A DNA stretch of 64,000 bases. It comes from JACKIC01 sp964392305 (GTDB lineage Bacteria > Planctomycetota > UBA1135 > UBA2386). The notes beneath the pieces are model-generated. The model did not search any database and was not told the origin of the DNA. It saw nothing but the letters and a program-made list of their open reading frames with translations. A program made the position numbers and the translations under genes. Every line of letters starts with the position of its first letter. Positions within the stretch are counted from its first letter, which is position 1. Shown here piece by piece: positions 8,151 through 16,385 of the stretch. The stretch lies in contig CAYMPV010000016.1 of assembly GCA_964392305.1 (NCBI GenBank), forward strand, positions 81,308-145,307, in the 5' to 3' direction.

Positions 8151-11100
8151 ATGCTCCGCCCCGTCTCCCTTCGCCCCGTCTCCCTTCGCCCTGTCGCCCT
8201 GGCGGGCTCCGTGCTCACCTTGGTTTCCCTCGTGACCGCGCAGAAACCGACGCGTCACGTGCCCCCGGAAGCTCCCAGCACCGTGTCCGGCGCCAAACAC
8301 ACCGGCTTGCGCCACGAAGAAGGCCTGGTCACGCCGTTCCCGCTGCCTCTGCTGCCGACTGGTCCCGATGGTTCGCTGATGCGGGAGAACATCGTCTACG
8401 GGCAGTTCGACGGTCCTACCGTCGTCGCCGAGGACTTCGAATCGGGTGCCCTGGGGGCGAACTGGACGACGTGGTCGTCGACCGCGAGCGGCCGCATCCA
8501 GCTGACCGGCGACTACGGCTCCGGCAGCGGTGACCACGCGTTGCTCATGGACACGGCGGTGACCGGCTACAACCTCAATGAAGCCATCTGGACCGTGGAT
8601 CTGCGCGGCGCCGTGAATCCACGGCTCCTCTTCTGGAGCCGCCGCGTCAACGACGAGAACCATCCGATGACCGGGGACTTCACTGGCCATCTCAACGCGG
8701 ACGGCGTGGCGATCAGCGACGACGGGATCCGTTGGCACCCCATCGGTCAGGCGTTCTACACCTATTGGAATCAGAGCGAAGTCGATCTCACCGCGGCCGC
8801 GGCCGCGGCCGGCATGACGCTCGGCGCGGGCTTCCAGATCAAGTTCCAGCAGTACGACGACTTCCCGCTGACCACCGACGGCATCGGTTACGACGGCATC
8901 GGCATCCACGCGGACGGCGTCGACTTCGACACCTACGAGGTCTCGGTCGACCCCGGGCAGAAGATCACCGTGAGGATGGAGCCGCCATGGGGCGTGACGG
9001 GGTATGTGCGCATCCATCGCGGCAACCAGGTCCTCGCCGAGGCTCTGGGCGAACCGGGAACTCCCGTGCTGCTGAGCTCCGTGGCCTTGTTCGGTACCCT
9101 GGGAGGCGGAGGTGATCCCCGTACTTACCAGATCACCGTGAGCAACGTGGTGCCGAGTTTCGGCAGCTACTACCTGACCGTCGCCCTGAACACCGAGTTC
9201 GAGCGGGAATCGACGATCGCGAGCGAAAACGACCAGGTTGCCTCGGCCGAGGATCTGAACCGCGCCTTCGTGCCGCTGCACTCGAGCGTCAAGGCCAACA
9301 CCGCCGGTCGCAAGCCCATGCGGGCCGCGGTCCGCGGTCAGGGTGGCACCAGGACCGTCTACAGCGAGGACTTCGAGAACGGGTCCCTCGGATCGGCCTG
9401 GACGACCTCGTCGTCGACGCCGGACGGACGCATCGAGATCTCCTCCGAAGCCTCGGCCTCGGGGGCCTATTCGCTGTGGATGGATGTCAGCACGGGGTCG
9501 GACGGGGGGGCGGGGGCGTTCTACGAGATCTTCCCCGCGCCGGGGTCCCTGGACCTGGCCGCCAACCTGACGCTGACGAATCAGGGCAGCAACTACCAGG
9601 TCACTCAGGGCACCGGCACGTTCCAGACGCCGGTCTCGGGATCGCTGACGGCGGGTTCCTGGGAATACTCGTCGACGGGCAGCTGGGATGACGCCCACAC
9701 CTATCCGATCGCGCTGCCGGCCTCGTGGGGAAGCGGGTTCCCGTATCCCGGGGGCGTGACCCAGTCGATCACGATCGGCAGCAACGGCTACGTCTTCCTG
9801 CAGCCGAGCGACTACTCGTATGCGTTCTACAACGACACCTACAACTTCCATCAGCAGGCACCGCGTCTGGCCGCGGCGTTCGGCGACTGGGATCCTTCGA
9901 CCGGCGGCTCGATGCACTACGACGTCGGCCCGGGGGACGCGTGGGTCGCGATCACCTGGCTGGGTGTGCCGGAGTGGCCGCAGCCGGGGACCTCGGTGAC
10001 GTTTCAGATGGTGCTGTATCCGAGCGGTCAGGTGGACCTCAACTACCAGGGCAGCATCGACATGGTGCTTGCGCCGGTGCTCGTGGGCTTCAACCCCGCC
10101 ATGGGCACGGTGGACGACGGCAGCATGGACCTCGACTACTCGTTGCCGTTCACGACCCGCTCGGTCGCGATCAGCGCGATGAACCGCAATGAAGCCGACT
10201 GGCTCGTCGACCTGTCCCAGGTGTCGCGGCCGCGCCTTTCGTTCTACTGCTTCTTCTGGAACGACGAATGGCATCCGTTCGCAGGCCCGTTCACCGGCCA
10301 CGCCGATGCGGACGGGGTCGCGATCAGTGTGGACGGGGTGAATTGGTATCCGCTCGACGTGCAACCCTACCAGAGCGGGTACGACATCGACCTCACCCAG
10401 GTGGCGACGAGTTTCGGCATCACGCTGGGCAACAACGTGCGTATCCGCTTCCAGCAGTTCGACAACGCGCCGCGTTTCGAGGATGGGATCGGGTGGGACA
10501 TCATCGCCATCACGGGGGACGACCAGGACCTCTTCAAGGTGCGCATCAATGCCGGGGACACCTTGGCCATGTATGCGACCGGCACCGGGGTGGATCTGGA
10601 TCTGCTCGACGCTGGCCAGAACGTGGTCGCGCGCCGTCTGCGCGATCCGATCGTGAACGGCAGCTTCGAAGAGGGCTTCAACGGCTGGGACTATTCGTAC
10701 TCGGGAGGGTACCCGTACTACAGCTGGACCTATGTCTATGCCGGCTGGGGCAGCCTGTTCGCCGGTGCCGCACCTGCCTCGCCGCAGCACGGCTACTACT
10801 CCGCGATCAACAGCTTCGACATGTATGGGAGCTACGGTCCGGGTCCCTACGAGCACACGTTGGCGCAGACGATCACGCTGCCCAACCCGCTGCCGGGGTT
10901 GTTGCGGTGGTCGGATCGCATCCAATGGGACTTCACCCAGTGGGGCGACTTCGCGTCGCTGCCGCGCAGCTACACCGTGGAGGTCCGTGATCCGGTCACC
11001 GACGCCCTGTTGGCGACGCTGCACAGCTTCGCGACCGGCACCCAGGCGACGACGCCGACCGGTGACACCGGTTGGCTCACGCACACCGCGGACCTCTCCG

Positions 11101-12194
11101 CGTTCGCGGGGACCACGGTGCGCCTGGTGTTCCGCGAGACGATCCCCGAGGTCTACACCGGACCGGGGCAGTTCGAACTCGACAACGTGCGTTTCCTCGA
11201 CCTGCCGAGCAACGTCGACAGCGTCGTGGCGCCGTTCTCCGCGCCGGCCACGGGCGACTACTACGTGCGCGTGGCGGCGGCGTCCAGCTACGACCTGCTG
11301 GTCCTCGAGAACGCGCGGTTCGGTCTCGAGAGCAACGACACCATCGCTACCGCGTCGCCGATCGGCACCGTCGAGGCCGCGGGCCGCAAGTGGGTCGTCG
11401 GTCACGCGGGTGCCGGCGGGACGGATGTCGACTACTACCGCCTGCGTGGAACAGTGGGCCACACCCTGGTCCTCGAGACCATGACCCCCGCGGGTGGCGA
11501 GGGCTCGTTCGTCAACGACCTCGACCCCGAACTGCATCTCTACGACGCCGCTGGCAACCAGGTCGCCTACGACGACAACTCGGCCAGCGACGGCCGCAAC
11601 GCCAGGATCGACTTCCCGGTGCCGACCACGGCCGACTACTTCGTGAAGATCGGCGTGAAGACCACGCATGTCGTGGACGAGAGTTTCGAGACCGGCGCGC
11701 TCGGAGCGATGTGGACCACCTCGTCGACGACCACCAACGGCCGGATCCGCGTCACCAACCTCGGCGGCGCTGCACAAGGCAGTTACGCGCTGCTCATGGA
11801 CGTCGCGACCAACGTCACGGGCAACGTCACCAACTCCGCCACGATGACCGTCGATCTGTCCGGCCTCAGCTCGGCGAAGCTGACGTTCGCGCACGCCAGC
11901 TTCAACGACCTGAACCAGGGCAACGACGGCGTCTACATCAGCGCCAACGGCACGACGTTCTACAAGGTCTGGTCCCCGCCGTTCCAGGCGTCCGGGGTCT
12001 GGCAGACCTACACGTTGGACCTCGCCGCGTTGGCTGTGAACTTCGGCCTCACGCTGGGGCCCAACTTCAAGATCCGCTTCCAGCAGATTGACAACCGTTC
12101 GTTCCCGGTCCGGGGGCGCGCCTGGGACGCCATCTCGATCGACGGCACCAAGCCCGCGGGTGAGTACATGCTCACGGTGAAGGGCGAAGGCTGA
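8151..12194 (+). CDS. Giant secreted protein with three repeated modules and a PPC-like domain
   Basis: A 1347-aa exported protein. The N-terminus contains a signal peptide (hydrophobic stretch at about residues 13-26 ending near 'VTAQ'), preceded by a tandem 'RPVSLRPVSLRPV' encoded by a 14-15-bp DNA repeat. A module beginning E/D-x-F-E-x-G-x-L-G-x-x-W-T-T and continuing to a ...RIRFQQ-D-type end appears near residues 94, 404 and 1176, and resembles a carbohydrate- or MAM-like beta-sandwich. A PPC-like domain ('NDTIATASPIG', 'DVDYYRLRG', 'PELHLYDAAGNQVAYDDNS') lies near 1060-1165. There is no obvious catalytic domain; a cell-surface or adhesion role is inference. A strong ribosome binding site GAGGAGA sits 8 bases before the ATG. 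Confidence 0.8.
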   Translation: MLRPVSLRPVSLRPVALAGSVLTLVSLVTAQKPTRHVPPEAPSTVSGAKHTGLRHEEGLVTPFPLPLLPTGPDGSLMRENIVYGQFDGPTVVAEDFESGALGANWTTWSSTASGRIQLTGDYGSGSGDHALLMDTAVTGYNLNEAIWTVDLRGAVNPRLLFWSRRVNDENHPMTGDFTGHLNADGVAISDDGIRWHPIGQAFYTYWNQSEVDLTAAAAAAGMTLGAGFQIKFQQYDDFPLTTDGIGYDGIGIHADGVDFDTYEVSVDPGQKITVRMEPPWGVTGYVRIHRGNQVLAEALGEPGTPVLLSSVALFGTLGGGGDPRTYQITVSNVVPSFGSYYLTVALNTEFERESTIASENDQVASAEDLNRAFVPLHSSVKANTAGRKPMRAAVRGQGGTRTVYSEDFENGSLGSAWTTSSSTPDGRIEISSEASASGAYSLWMDVSTGSDGGAGAFYEIFPAPGSLDLAANLTLTNQGSNYQVTQGTGTFQTPVSGSLTAGSWEYSSTGSWDDAHTYPIALPASWGSGFPYPGGVTQSITIGSNGYVFLQPSDYSYAFYNDTYNFHQQAPRLAAAFGDWDPSTGGSMHYDVGPGDAWVAITWLGVPEWPQPGTSVTFQMVLYPSGQVDLNYQGSIDMVLAPVLVGFNPAMGTVDDGSMDLDYSLPFTTRSVAISAMNRNEADWLVDLSQVSRPRLSFYCFFWNDEWHPFAGPFTGHADADGVAISVDGVNWYPLDVQPYQSGYDIDLTQVATSFGITLGNNVRIRFQQFDNAPRFEDGIGWDIIAITGDDQDLFKVRINAGDTLAMYATGTGVDLDLLDAGQNVVARRLRDPIVNGSFEEGFNGWDYSYSGGYPYYSWTYVYAGWGSLFAGAAPASPQHGYYSAINSFDMYGSYGPGPYEHTLAQTITLPNPLPGLLRWSDRIQWDFTQWGDFASLPRSYTVEVRDPVTDALLATLHSFATGTQATTPTGDTGWLTHTADLSAFAGTTVRLVFRETIPEVYTGPGQFELDNVRFLDLPSNVDSVVAPFSAPATGDYYVRVAAASSYDLLVLENARFGLESNDTIATASPIGTVEAAGRKWVVGHAGAGGTDVDYYRLRGTVGHTLVLETMTPAGGEGSFVNDLDPELHLYDAAGNQVAYDDNSASDGRNARIDFPVPTTADYFVKIGVKTTHVVDESFETGALGAMWTTSSTTTNGRIRVTNLGGAAQGSYALLMDVATNVTGNVTNSATMTVDLSGLSSAKLTFAHASFNDLNQGNDGVYISANGTTFYKVWSPPFQASGVWQTYTLDLAALAVNFGLTLGPNFKIRFQQIDNRSFPVRGRAWDAISIDGTKPAGEYMLTVKGEG

Positions 12195-12311
12195 GGGGTC
12201 CGCCGGTCCGGCGCGGCGCTACGGCGTCGCGCCAGGGCTTCGCGGCTCTCCCGGAAGTCAGGGCTCAGCCCGGAGCTGCCGCTACCGGGGCGAAGCGGCG
12301 GAAGTCAGAAG

Positions 12312-12356
12312 TGGTGGGCCGTACTGGATTCGAACCAGTGACTTCGACCTTGTGAC
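12312..12356 (-). repeat. Attachment-site core, copy 1 (3' half of tRNA-Val)
   Basis: The minus strand reads as the 3' part of a tRNA: anticodon-loop end TCACAA, stem half GGTCG, T-arm ACTGG-TTCGAAT-CCAGT and a genomically encoded CCA end. With U33-CAC-A37 the anticodon would be CAC (valine). The 5' half is absent, because the sequence to the right does not pair with GGTCG. Copy 1 borders chromosomal DNA on its left, so it is the displaced original 3' end of the tRNA gene. Confidence 0.85.
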
Positions 12357-12486
12357 GCCATCCAGACCAGCGGTCGGAAGTGCGCAAGCGAACTTGGGTT
12401 GGGAGGTTAGGCGCGGACTGGAACTTTCGCAACCGTTCGCCGAGAATCGCCATAACTCACGCGCTCACGTCGAGCGCGACGGGATA

Positions 12487-12504
12487 CGGGTGCACGTGCA
12501 CCCG
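12487..12504. promoter_or_regulatory. Palindrome CGGGTGCACGTGCACCCG, element A left arm site
   Basis: This perfect 18-bp palindrome starts 130 bases inside att copy 1 and 75 bases before the TIR-like gene. Nearly the same palindrome (one central base differs over 16 bp) lies 70 bases inside the other end of element A, in front of the integrase gene. It could be an integrase/excisionase arm site, or an operator shared by the integrase and the TIR cassette. Confidence 0.6.
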
Positions 12505-12579
12505 ATGTCAGGGACTCGGTAGCCGCACCAGTTGCCGAACCCCGGGCACAGCTGGAGAGCACAACTGGAGACGCAGCCG

Positions 12580-13095
12580 ATGGCCTACCGCAACAAGACG
12601 TACGTCGCCTTCGACGGTGACGAGGACATTCGCTACTACCGCCTGATGACGGCCTGGAAGGCGAACGACGGGATGGAATTCAACTTCCATGATGCTCACG
12701 ACCTCAACAGCGCGAGCGACACGAGTACCGAGGAGTCGATCAAGCGCCAACTCGCCGTTCGCATGCAGAACAGCAAGGTGTTCGTGATCCTGATCGGTGA
12801 GAAGACGAAGTACCTCCGGAAGTTCGTGCCATGGGAGATCGAGCAGGCGGTGAAGCGCGACCTCCCGATCATCGCTGTGAATCTCAACAAGTCTCGCGAC
12901 TTCGACGGGCATCGATGCCCCGCAGCGCTGCGGGGCGAACTTGCGATTCACATCCCCTTCGGTCAGGAGGCTATGCGATACGCGCTCGACAAATGGCCGG
13001 AGTCGCACCGTTCGCATCGACTCAGGAAGGAGACCGGACCGCACCACTACAATAACCTCGTCTATTCCCGCCTCGGATTGCAGGCCGATGCCTGA
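12580..13095 (+). CDS. TIR-like (DUF1863/ThsB-type) protein
   Basis: A 171-aa single-domain protein. The N-terminal strand 'KTYVAFDGDEDIRYYRLMTAW', the 'STEESIKRQLAVRMQNSKVFVILIG' helix-strand unit and 'LRKFVPWEIEQAVKRDLPIIAVNLN' follow the order of the MTH538/ThsB TIR-like family, which in Thoeris defence makes a cyclic nucleotide-like signal from NAD when phage is sensed. Catalytic function cannot be proven from the sequence. GGAGA lies 8 bases before the ATG. The gene overlaps the following membrane-protein gene by 8 bases, and the two form a two-gene cassette pointing away from the rest of element A. No ThsA-like sirtuin/SLOG or macro-domain protein is nearby. Confidence 0.75.
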   Translation: MAYRNKTYVAFDGDEDIRYYRLMTAWKANDGMEFNFHDAHDLNSASDTSTEESIKRQLAVRMQNSKVFVILIGEKTKYLRKFVPWEIEQAVKRDLPIIAVNLNKSRDFDGHRCPAALRGELAIHIPFGQEAMRYALDKWPESHRSHRLRKETGPHHYNNLVYSRLGLQADA

Positions 13096-13567
13096 GGGGG
13101 CCAGGGACGATGGCGCGCGCGAGATCCTGCTGAACCAGATCGACCACCATTGGGACGAGATCCACCACGTTGAAGAGCAGCGGGTGCACTTTTCCTCGAT
13201 GGTGCTGCTGATCGTTTCGGCAGGGCTCGGCTACTTCTTCGGGAACGAAGATGCGCCACGCAAAGTGCTGGCGTGGCTCCTCATCGTGGTAGGCATCTTC
13301 GGCATGCTCGCGGTAGGGAAGATGTTTGAGCGCTACTGCTTCAGCCAGGGGCGCCTGGACGAATGGTACAGGCAACTCGACGAGATGTACCCGGAGGCCC
13401 GATTCCTGAGAAGAAGGGCAGTTGCTAGAAAGCGCCACCTGAAGGGATTCAGGCCACGGTGGATGCTGTGCTTGAAGGTGAACAACCTGTGGCTCTTCGT
13501 GCACTTCTTCGTGACGGTGATTGGCGAAGCGCTGCTGCTCTTGCTGGGGCTTGGGTGGAAACCCTAG
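13088..13567 (+). CDS. Three-helix membrane protein coupled to the TIR-like gene; candidate effector
   Basis: A 159-aa protein with transmembrane helices at about residues 28-45 and 54-76, a basic cytoplasmic stretch (about 85-128, ending 'RRRAVARKRHLKGFRPRW') and a C-terminal helix at about 132-154. The N-terminus is charged and histidine-rich ('QIDHHWDEIHHVEEQRVHF'). The start lies inside the end of the TIR-like gene, so the two are almost certainly translated together. No known ligand-binding domain is visible. By analogy with Thoeris and CBASS, where a signal-making enzyme is paired with a membrane-damaging effector, an effector role is inferred. A partner with an unrelated role cannot be excluded. 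Confidence 0.68.
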   Translation: MPEGARDDGAREILLNQIDHHWDEIHHVEEQRVHFSSMVLLIVSAGLGYFFGNEDAPRKVLAWLLIVVGIFGMLAVGKMFERYCFSQGRLDEWYRQLDEMYPEARFLRRRAVARKRHLKGFRPRWMLCLKVNNLWLFVHFFVTVIGEALLLLLGLGWKP

Positions 13568-13595
13568 AGCCGGCTTTCGATTCGTCGATGGGCGT

Positions 13596-13823
13596 TCACT
13601 GCGCCGGCGGCGGCCGCCAGCTCTTCAGCTCGGTGCGCTCCACTTCGACGCTGCGGTAGTGCAACCCGCACGCCTGGCAGATGTGCTTGCGCAATCGGCC
13701 GCGCACGTAGTGCGTTCGCGGCTTGTGGCGGCCGCACCGCGGACAGCGGAATGGCACGAACGGCACGCACGGCTCGAGGTCCGAGTCGTCGAGTTCGTTG
13801 GCGGCTGGCACGGCGCGCAGCAT
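13596..13823 (-). CDS. Small zinc-ribbon protein
   Basis: A 75-aa protein with a four-cysteine zinc ribbon: 'CPRCGRHKPRTHYVRGRLRK' followed by 'CQACGLHY'. It has the size of the small zinc-finger proteins found in phages and satellites, but a precise role is unknown. It is the last leftward gene of element A and faces the TIR/membrane cassette tail to tail. No good ribosome binding site is visible, so the start is uncertain. Confidence 0.55.
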   Translation of the reverse strand: MLRAVPAANELDDSDLEPCVPFVPFRCPRCGRHKPRTHYVRGRLRKHICQACGLHYRSVEVERTELKSWRPPPAQ

Positions 13824-13940
13824 AGGAAAGTGCCCCGACGGTGAGAGCTACGAGCTTCACCGCCGGGGCAACGAGGACCGCCGGCACGGGCCCGGCGGGA
13901 CATGCCTCTCGCCGGCGCAGGCCCGGCGGACGACGAAGAA

Positions 13941-14591
13941 TCAGGTCGCGGCCGCCTCGGCCGCCTCGGCCTCGAGTCGCGCGTTGAGCTCGGCGACGAT
14001 GCGCTGCGCAGGCCCCCGGCCGACGCGCTTCTCGAGCCCGAACGGCCAGTAGGCGCGGACGCCTTCGTTTCGGTAGGGGTAGACGCCGACGCGCTCGAGC
14101 GCGCTGCGGAGATCGGTGCGGGCCGGGTTGAAGCCCAGGACGCGCACGATCTCGGCGTCTGCCATGCGCTGCGGCGGTTCGGCAGCGATAGGCGCTGGCC
14201 GCGCGGCCGCGGTGCGGTCTTGCTGCTCGAGGCGTTCGGCCCGGTCCGCGCGGCGCGGCTCGAGCGCGTCGAGCTGCGCGCGCAGCTTCCGGTTCTCGTC
14301 GAGCAGTGCCGCGGGCTCCGCAACGGCGCCCGAGCTCCCGGTCGGCGACGGCGCCGACTCCGTACCACGCGCGGCGATCGCTCGCTCGGCCGCGACGCGA
14401 TTCGCGGAAGCGAGGCCGGCCAGGTGCATCGCCAGCGCCGCGGGATTGCCGAAGTGGGCGGCCTCCCCCGGATCGCTCGCGAACAGTGCCGCGGAGAGCG
14501 AGGCGCCGCCATCGCGGGCGACGTCGAGAACCAGCTGGGGGTCGGTGTCGAGAGCCGCTTCGGCGGCGTCGATGGTCTTGGGGTAGTTCAT
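13941..14591 (-). CDS. Element A unknown protein with central coiled coil
   Basis: A 216-aa protein that I do not recognise. It has an alanine-rich helical N-terminus, a coiled-coil stretch near residues 95-125 ('LLDENRKLRAQLDALEPRRA') and a more conserved-looking end containing 'IVRVLGFNPARTDLRSALE' and 'VYPYRNEGVRAYWPFGLEKR'. The ATG overlaps the stop of the preceding coiled-coil gene (ATGA). Position after the TerS-like and coiled-coil genes suggests a packaging or capsid-modifying role, but this is only inference. Confidence 0.6.
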   Translation of the reverse strand: MNYPKTIDAAEAALDTDPQLVLDVARDGGASLSAALFASDPGEAAHFGNPAALAMHLAGLASANRVAAERAIAARGTESAPSPTGSSGAVAEPAALLDENRKLRAQLDALEPRRADRAERLEQQDRTAAARPAPIAAEPPQRMADAEIVRVLGFNPARTDLRSALERVGVYPYRNEGVRAYWPFGLEKRVGRGPAQRIVAELNARLEAEAAEAAAT

Positions 14592-15322
14592 TGCAGTTCT
14601 TCCTCCGTGGTCTCCAGTTCGTCGAGTTCGTCGAGATCGTGGTCGTCCTCGCCGGTGACAGCAAGAACATCACCACGAGCGGCCGCGGCCGCTGCGCGCA
14701 GCTTGTCGGCTTCGCGGCGGTGTGCCGCCTGCTGGCGCGGGTCGAGCTGGCGATCTCCGGCTCGTGCATCGAACTCGCGAGCCTTCCCCTCGAGATGCTC
14801 GGCGCGGGCATCTCCTTGGCGACGGTGCTCGGCGTCGCCGGCACCGCCGTGCCCTGCTGCCGCCAGCTCGCGCGTCACCATGACGAGGCGCTGCTGCTTG
14901 GTGTCGAGCTCACGGACTCGGCTCTGCGCGACGTCGCAGGCATGGTGGGCGGCCTTGGTGGCTTCAGCGAGTCGGGCGGTTTCGGTGCGCTCGAGCTCGA
15001 CGGCCTCGTTCCTGGCGCGCAGGACCTTCTTGAGCTCGGCTTGCTGCTCGTCGCGTTTGGCGATCGCGGCCTGGAGTTCGGCCTGCTCGCGGATCAGGGC
15101 CACGTGCTGGTCGAAGTCCTCGGCGGTGAGCTCGAGCCGTTCGCATGCCTCGGCCAGCGCGTCGGGCTCTACGTTCGGCCGGCGACCATTCGCGACCGCT
15201 TCGGCCGAATGCCAGTAGAGCTCGAGGTCCGACACCTCGACTTCACGGCGCGAGCGCCGGAAGTGATCCATGAACCTCTGCACCAGGCCCGCGTCGGCGG
15301 GCTTCGTCTTCGTCTTCGTCAT
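14588..15322 (-). CDS. Element A coiled-coil protein
   Basis: A 244-aa protein dominated by long charged helices: 'LIREQAELQAAIAKRDEQQ' and 'LKKVLRARNEAVELERTETA', then a second helical region, and a very acidic C-terminus rich in D and E. This is the layout of phage scaffold or nuclease-accessory proteins, but no specific family is recognised. Its ATG overlaps the stop of the TerS-like gene and its stop overlaps the next start, so it belongs to a translationally coupled block. Confidence 0.6.
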   Translation of the reverse strand: MTKTKTKPADAGLVQRFMDHFRRSRREVEVSDLELYWHSAEAVANGRRPNVEPDALAEACERLELTAEDFDQHVALIREQAELQAAIAKRDEQQAELKKVLRARNEAVELERTETARLAEATKAAHHACDVAQSRVRELDTKQQRLVMVTRELAAAGHGGAGDAEHRRQGDARAEHLEGKAREFDARAGDRQLDPRQQAAHRREADKLRAAAAAARGDVLAVTGEDDHDLDELDELETTEEELQ

Positions 15323-15894
15323 GCAACGTCATCCTCTGCCGGCGCGTCGCCGGCGTCCTGTTCTGCGGCGCCTGCCCCGGAGCGCTCCGAGGTCTTGTCG
15401 CCGCGATTGCCTTCCGCCTGGAACCGCTGCTCGATCTGCGCGAGCAGCGCCGTGAACGCGACGTCGAGCTGGTGGCGCAGCTGGTCAGCCCCAGCGCCAG
15501 CGCAGTCGGTCACGAGATCGTCCACCGCCTTGTGCAGCACGCTGGTGACGACCTCGAGCGCGCGCGCGACCGTGTCGACGACCTCGGCGCGCGGGATCAG
15601 CATCTTGGTGCGCTCGGCGACCTGCAGCTTCGCGAGCATCGCGCGGTAGCCGGCGAGCTCGCGGCGCGCGCGTGCGTGCTCCGGGTCCGGCGCCGCGCCG
15701 CCGGTGGCGCCGGGCGCGCCCTTGCCGTTGCGCTGTCGCCAAGCGTGGTAGGCCTTCAGCCAGGCCTCGAGCCGTCCCTTGCTGTTCGGCAGCGGCGCGC
15801 CCTGCGCCTGGTGCGTGCGCCAGGTCGATGCGGACACGCCGGCCAGCGCGGCCAGCTCGATCTCGGGGAGGCAGTGCTTAAGTCGTGCTGGCAT
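15319..15894 (-). CDS. Small terminase (Nu1/TerS-like) DNA-binding protein
   Basis: A 191-aa protein. The N-terminus is a helix-turn-helix ('IELAALAGVSASTWRTHQAQ', then 'PNSKGRLEAWLKAYHAW'). The middle, 'YRAMLAKLQVAERTKMLIPR' followed by 'AEVVDTVARALEVVTSVL', is the pattern of phage Nu1-type small terminases, where a charged helix is followed by L-I-P-x-x-E-V. TerS proteins recognise the packaging site and guide the large terminase. No large terminase is present in element A; a satellite could borrow one from a helper phage. The start at 15894 leaves out a glycine/proline/arginine-rich extension that looks like shadow reading. Confidence 0.62.
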   Translation of the reverse strand: MPARLKHCLPEIELAALAGVSASTWRTHQAQGAPLPNSKGRLEAWLKAYHAWRQRNGKGAPGATGGAAPDPEHARARRELAGYRAMLAKLQVAERTKMLIPRAEVVDTVARALEVVTSVLHKAVDDLVTDCAGAGADQLRHQLDVAFTALLAQIEQRFQAEGNRGDKTSERSGAGAAEQDAGDAPAEDDVA

Positions 15895-16097
15895 CAGTTG
15901 ATCGCAACGCGACACCCCTGCTCGCGGGCGCGGGAATCTGTGAAAGGCCTCGCAGCCGCGCCCCTCGGGCTCCCCCCCGGGGGGGTAGAAGGGAACCAGA
16001 CCGGGGGGGCCGCCTGGCCGCCCGTGGCGCCGCGTGCTGCGTCGGCGGGCGGTGAGGCTGCCGTTCCACGCTGCACGGCGATCGCGTCTGTGCAGGC
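15895..16097. other. GC-rich gap with a C7G7 palindrome in element A
   Basis: A 203-base gap before the TerS-like gene, the only sizeable break in the leftward block of element A. It contains a run of seven C followed by seven G (15972-15985), plus further C- and G-runs. This could act as a transcript structure or a packaging/regulatory site. No gene was seen. Confidence 0.4.
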
Positions 16098-16385
16098 TCA
16101 CAGCTGCGGCTCCCGTTGTCGTGGACGGATGCGCAGTTCCGGCGCAGCGCCGAGCAGGTCGGCGAGAACTCCGACCAGGTCGCGCAGCAGCGGCTGCAGC
16201 GGCAGGTTGCCAGTCCTGCGCCAGATGGTGAAGGCCTGCAGGAGCTCGTCACTGGCGGCGTCACCGAGCTTGTGGTCGAGTCGACCAGCGGCTTCCAGTG
16301 CAGCGCGGCGCCCTGCCCACGTTGGCGGCAGCAGCGCGGCCACGAGGCGCGTTGCGCGCCCTGGGACGTTCGGGTGGTTGTTCAC
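16098..16385 (-). CDS. Element A small unknown protein
   Basis: A 95-aa protein of unknown function. It starts at a GTG overlapping the stop of the replication-type gene (GTGA). The sequence is mostly helical with 'DAASDELLQAFTIWRRTGN' and 'LLRDLVGVLADLLGAAPE'. Coupling to the upstream gene suggests a replication- or regulation-linked role. Confidence 0.55.
   Translation of the reverse strand: MNNHPNVPGRATRLVAALLPPTWAGRRAALEAAGRLDHKLGDAASDELLQAFTIWRRTGNLPLQPLLRDLVGVLADLLGAAPELRIRPRQREPQL

Noticed and set aside
8145..11894. A leftward open frame of more than 1200 codons opposite the giant secreted protein gene.
   Set aside because: It is a shadow of the forward gene in high-G+C DNA. It is full of histidine, arginine and aspartate repeats, has no domain pattern, and the forward gene has a signal peptide, repeated modules and a good ribosome binding site.
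12312..12356. Calling a complete tRNA gene at each of the three tRNA-like sites.
   Set aside because: Only the 3' half is present. The bases to the right cannot form the D-arm, the 5' anticodon stem or the acceptor partner.
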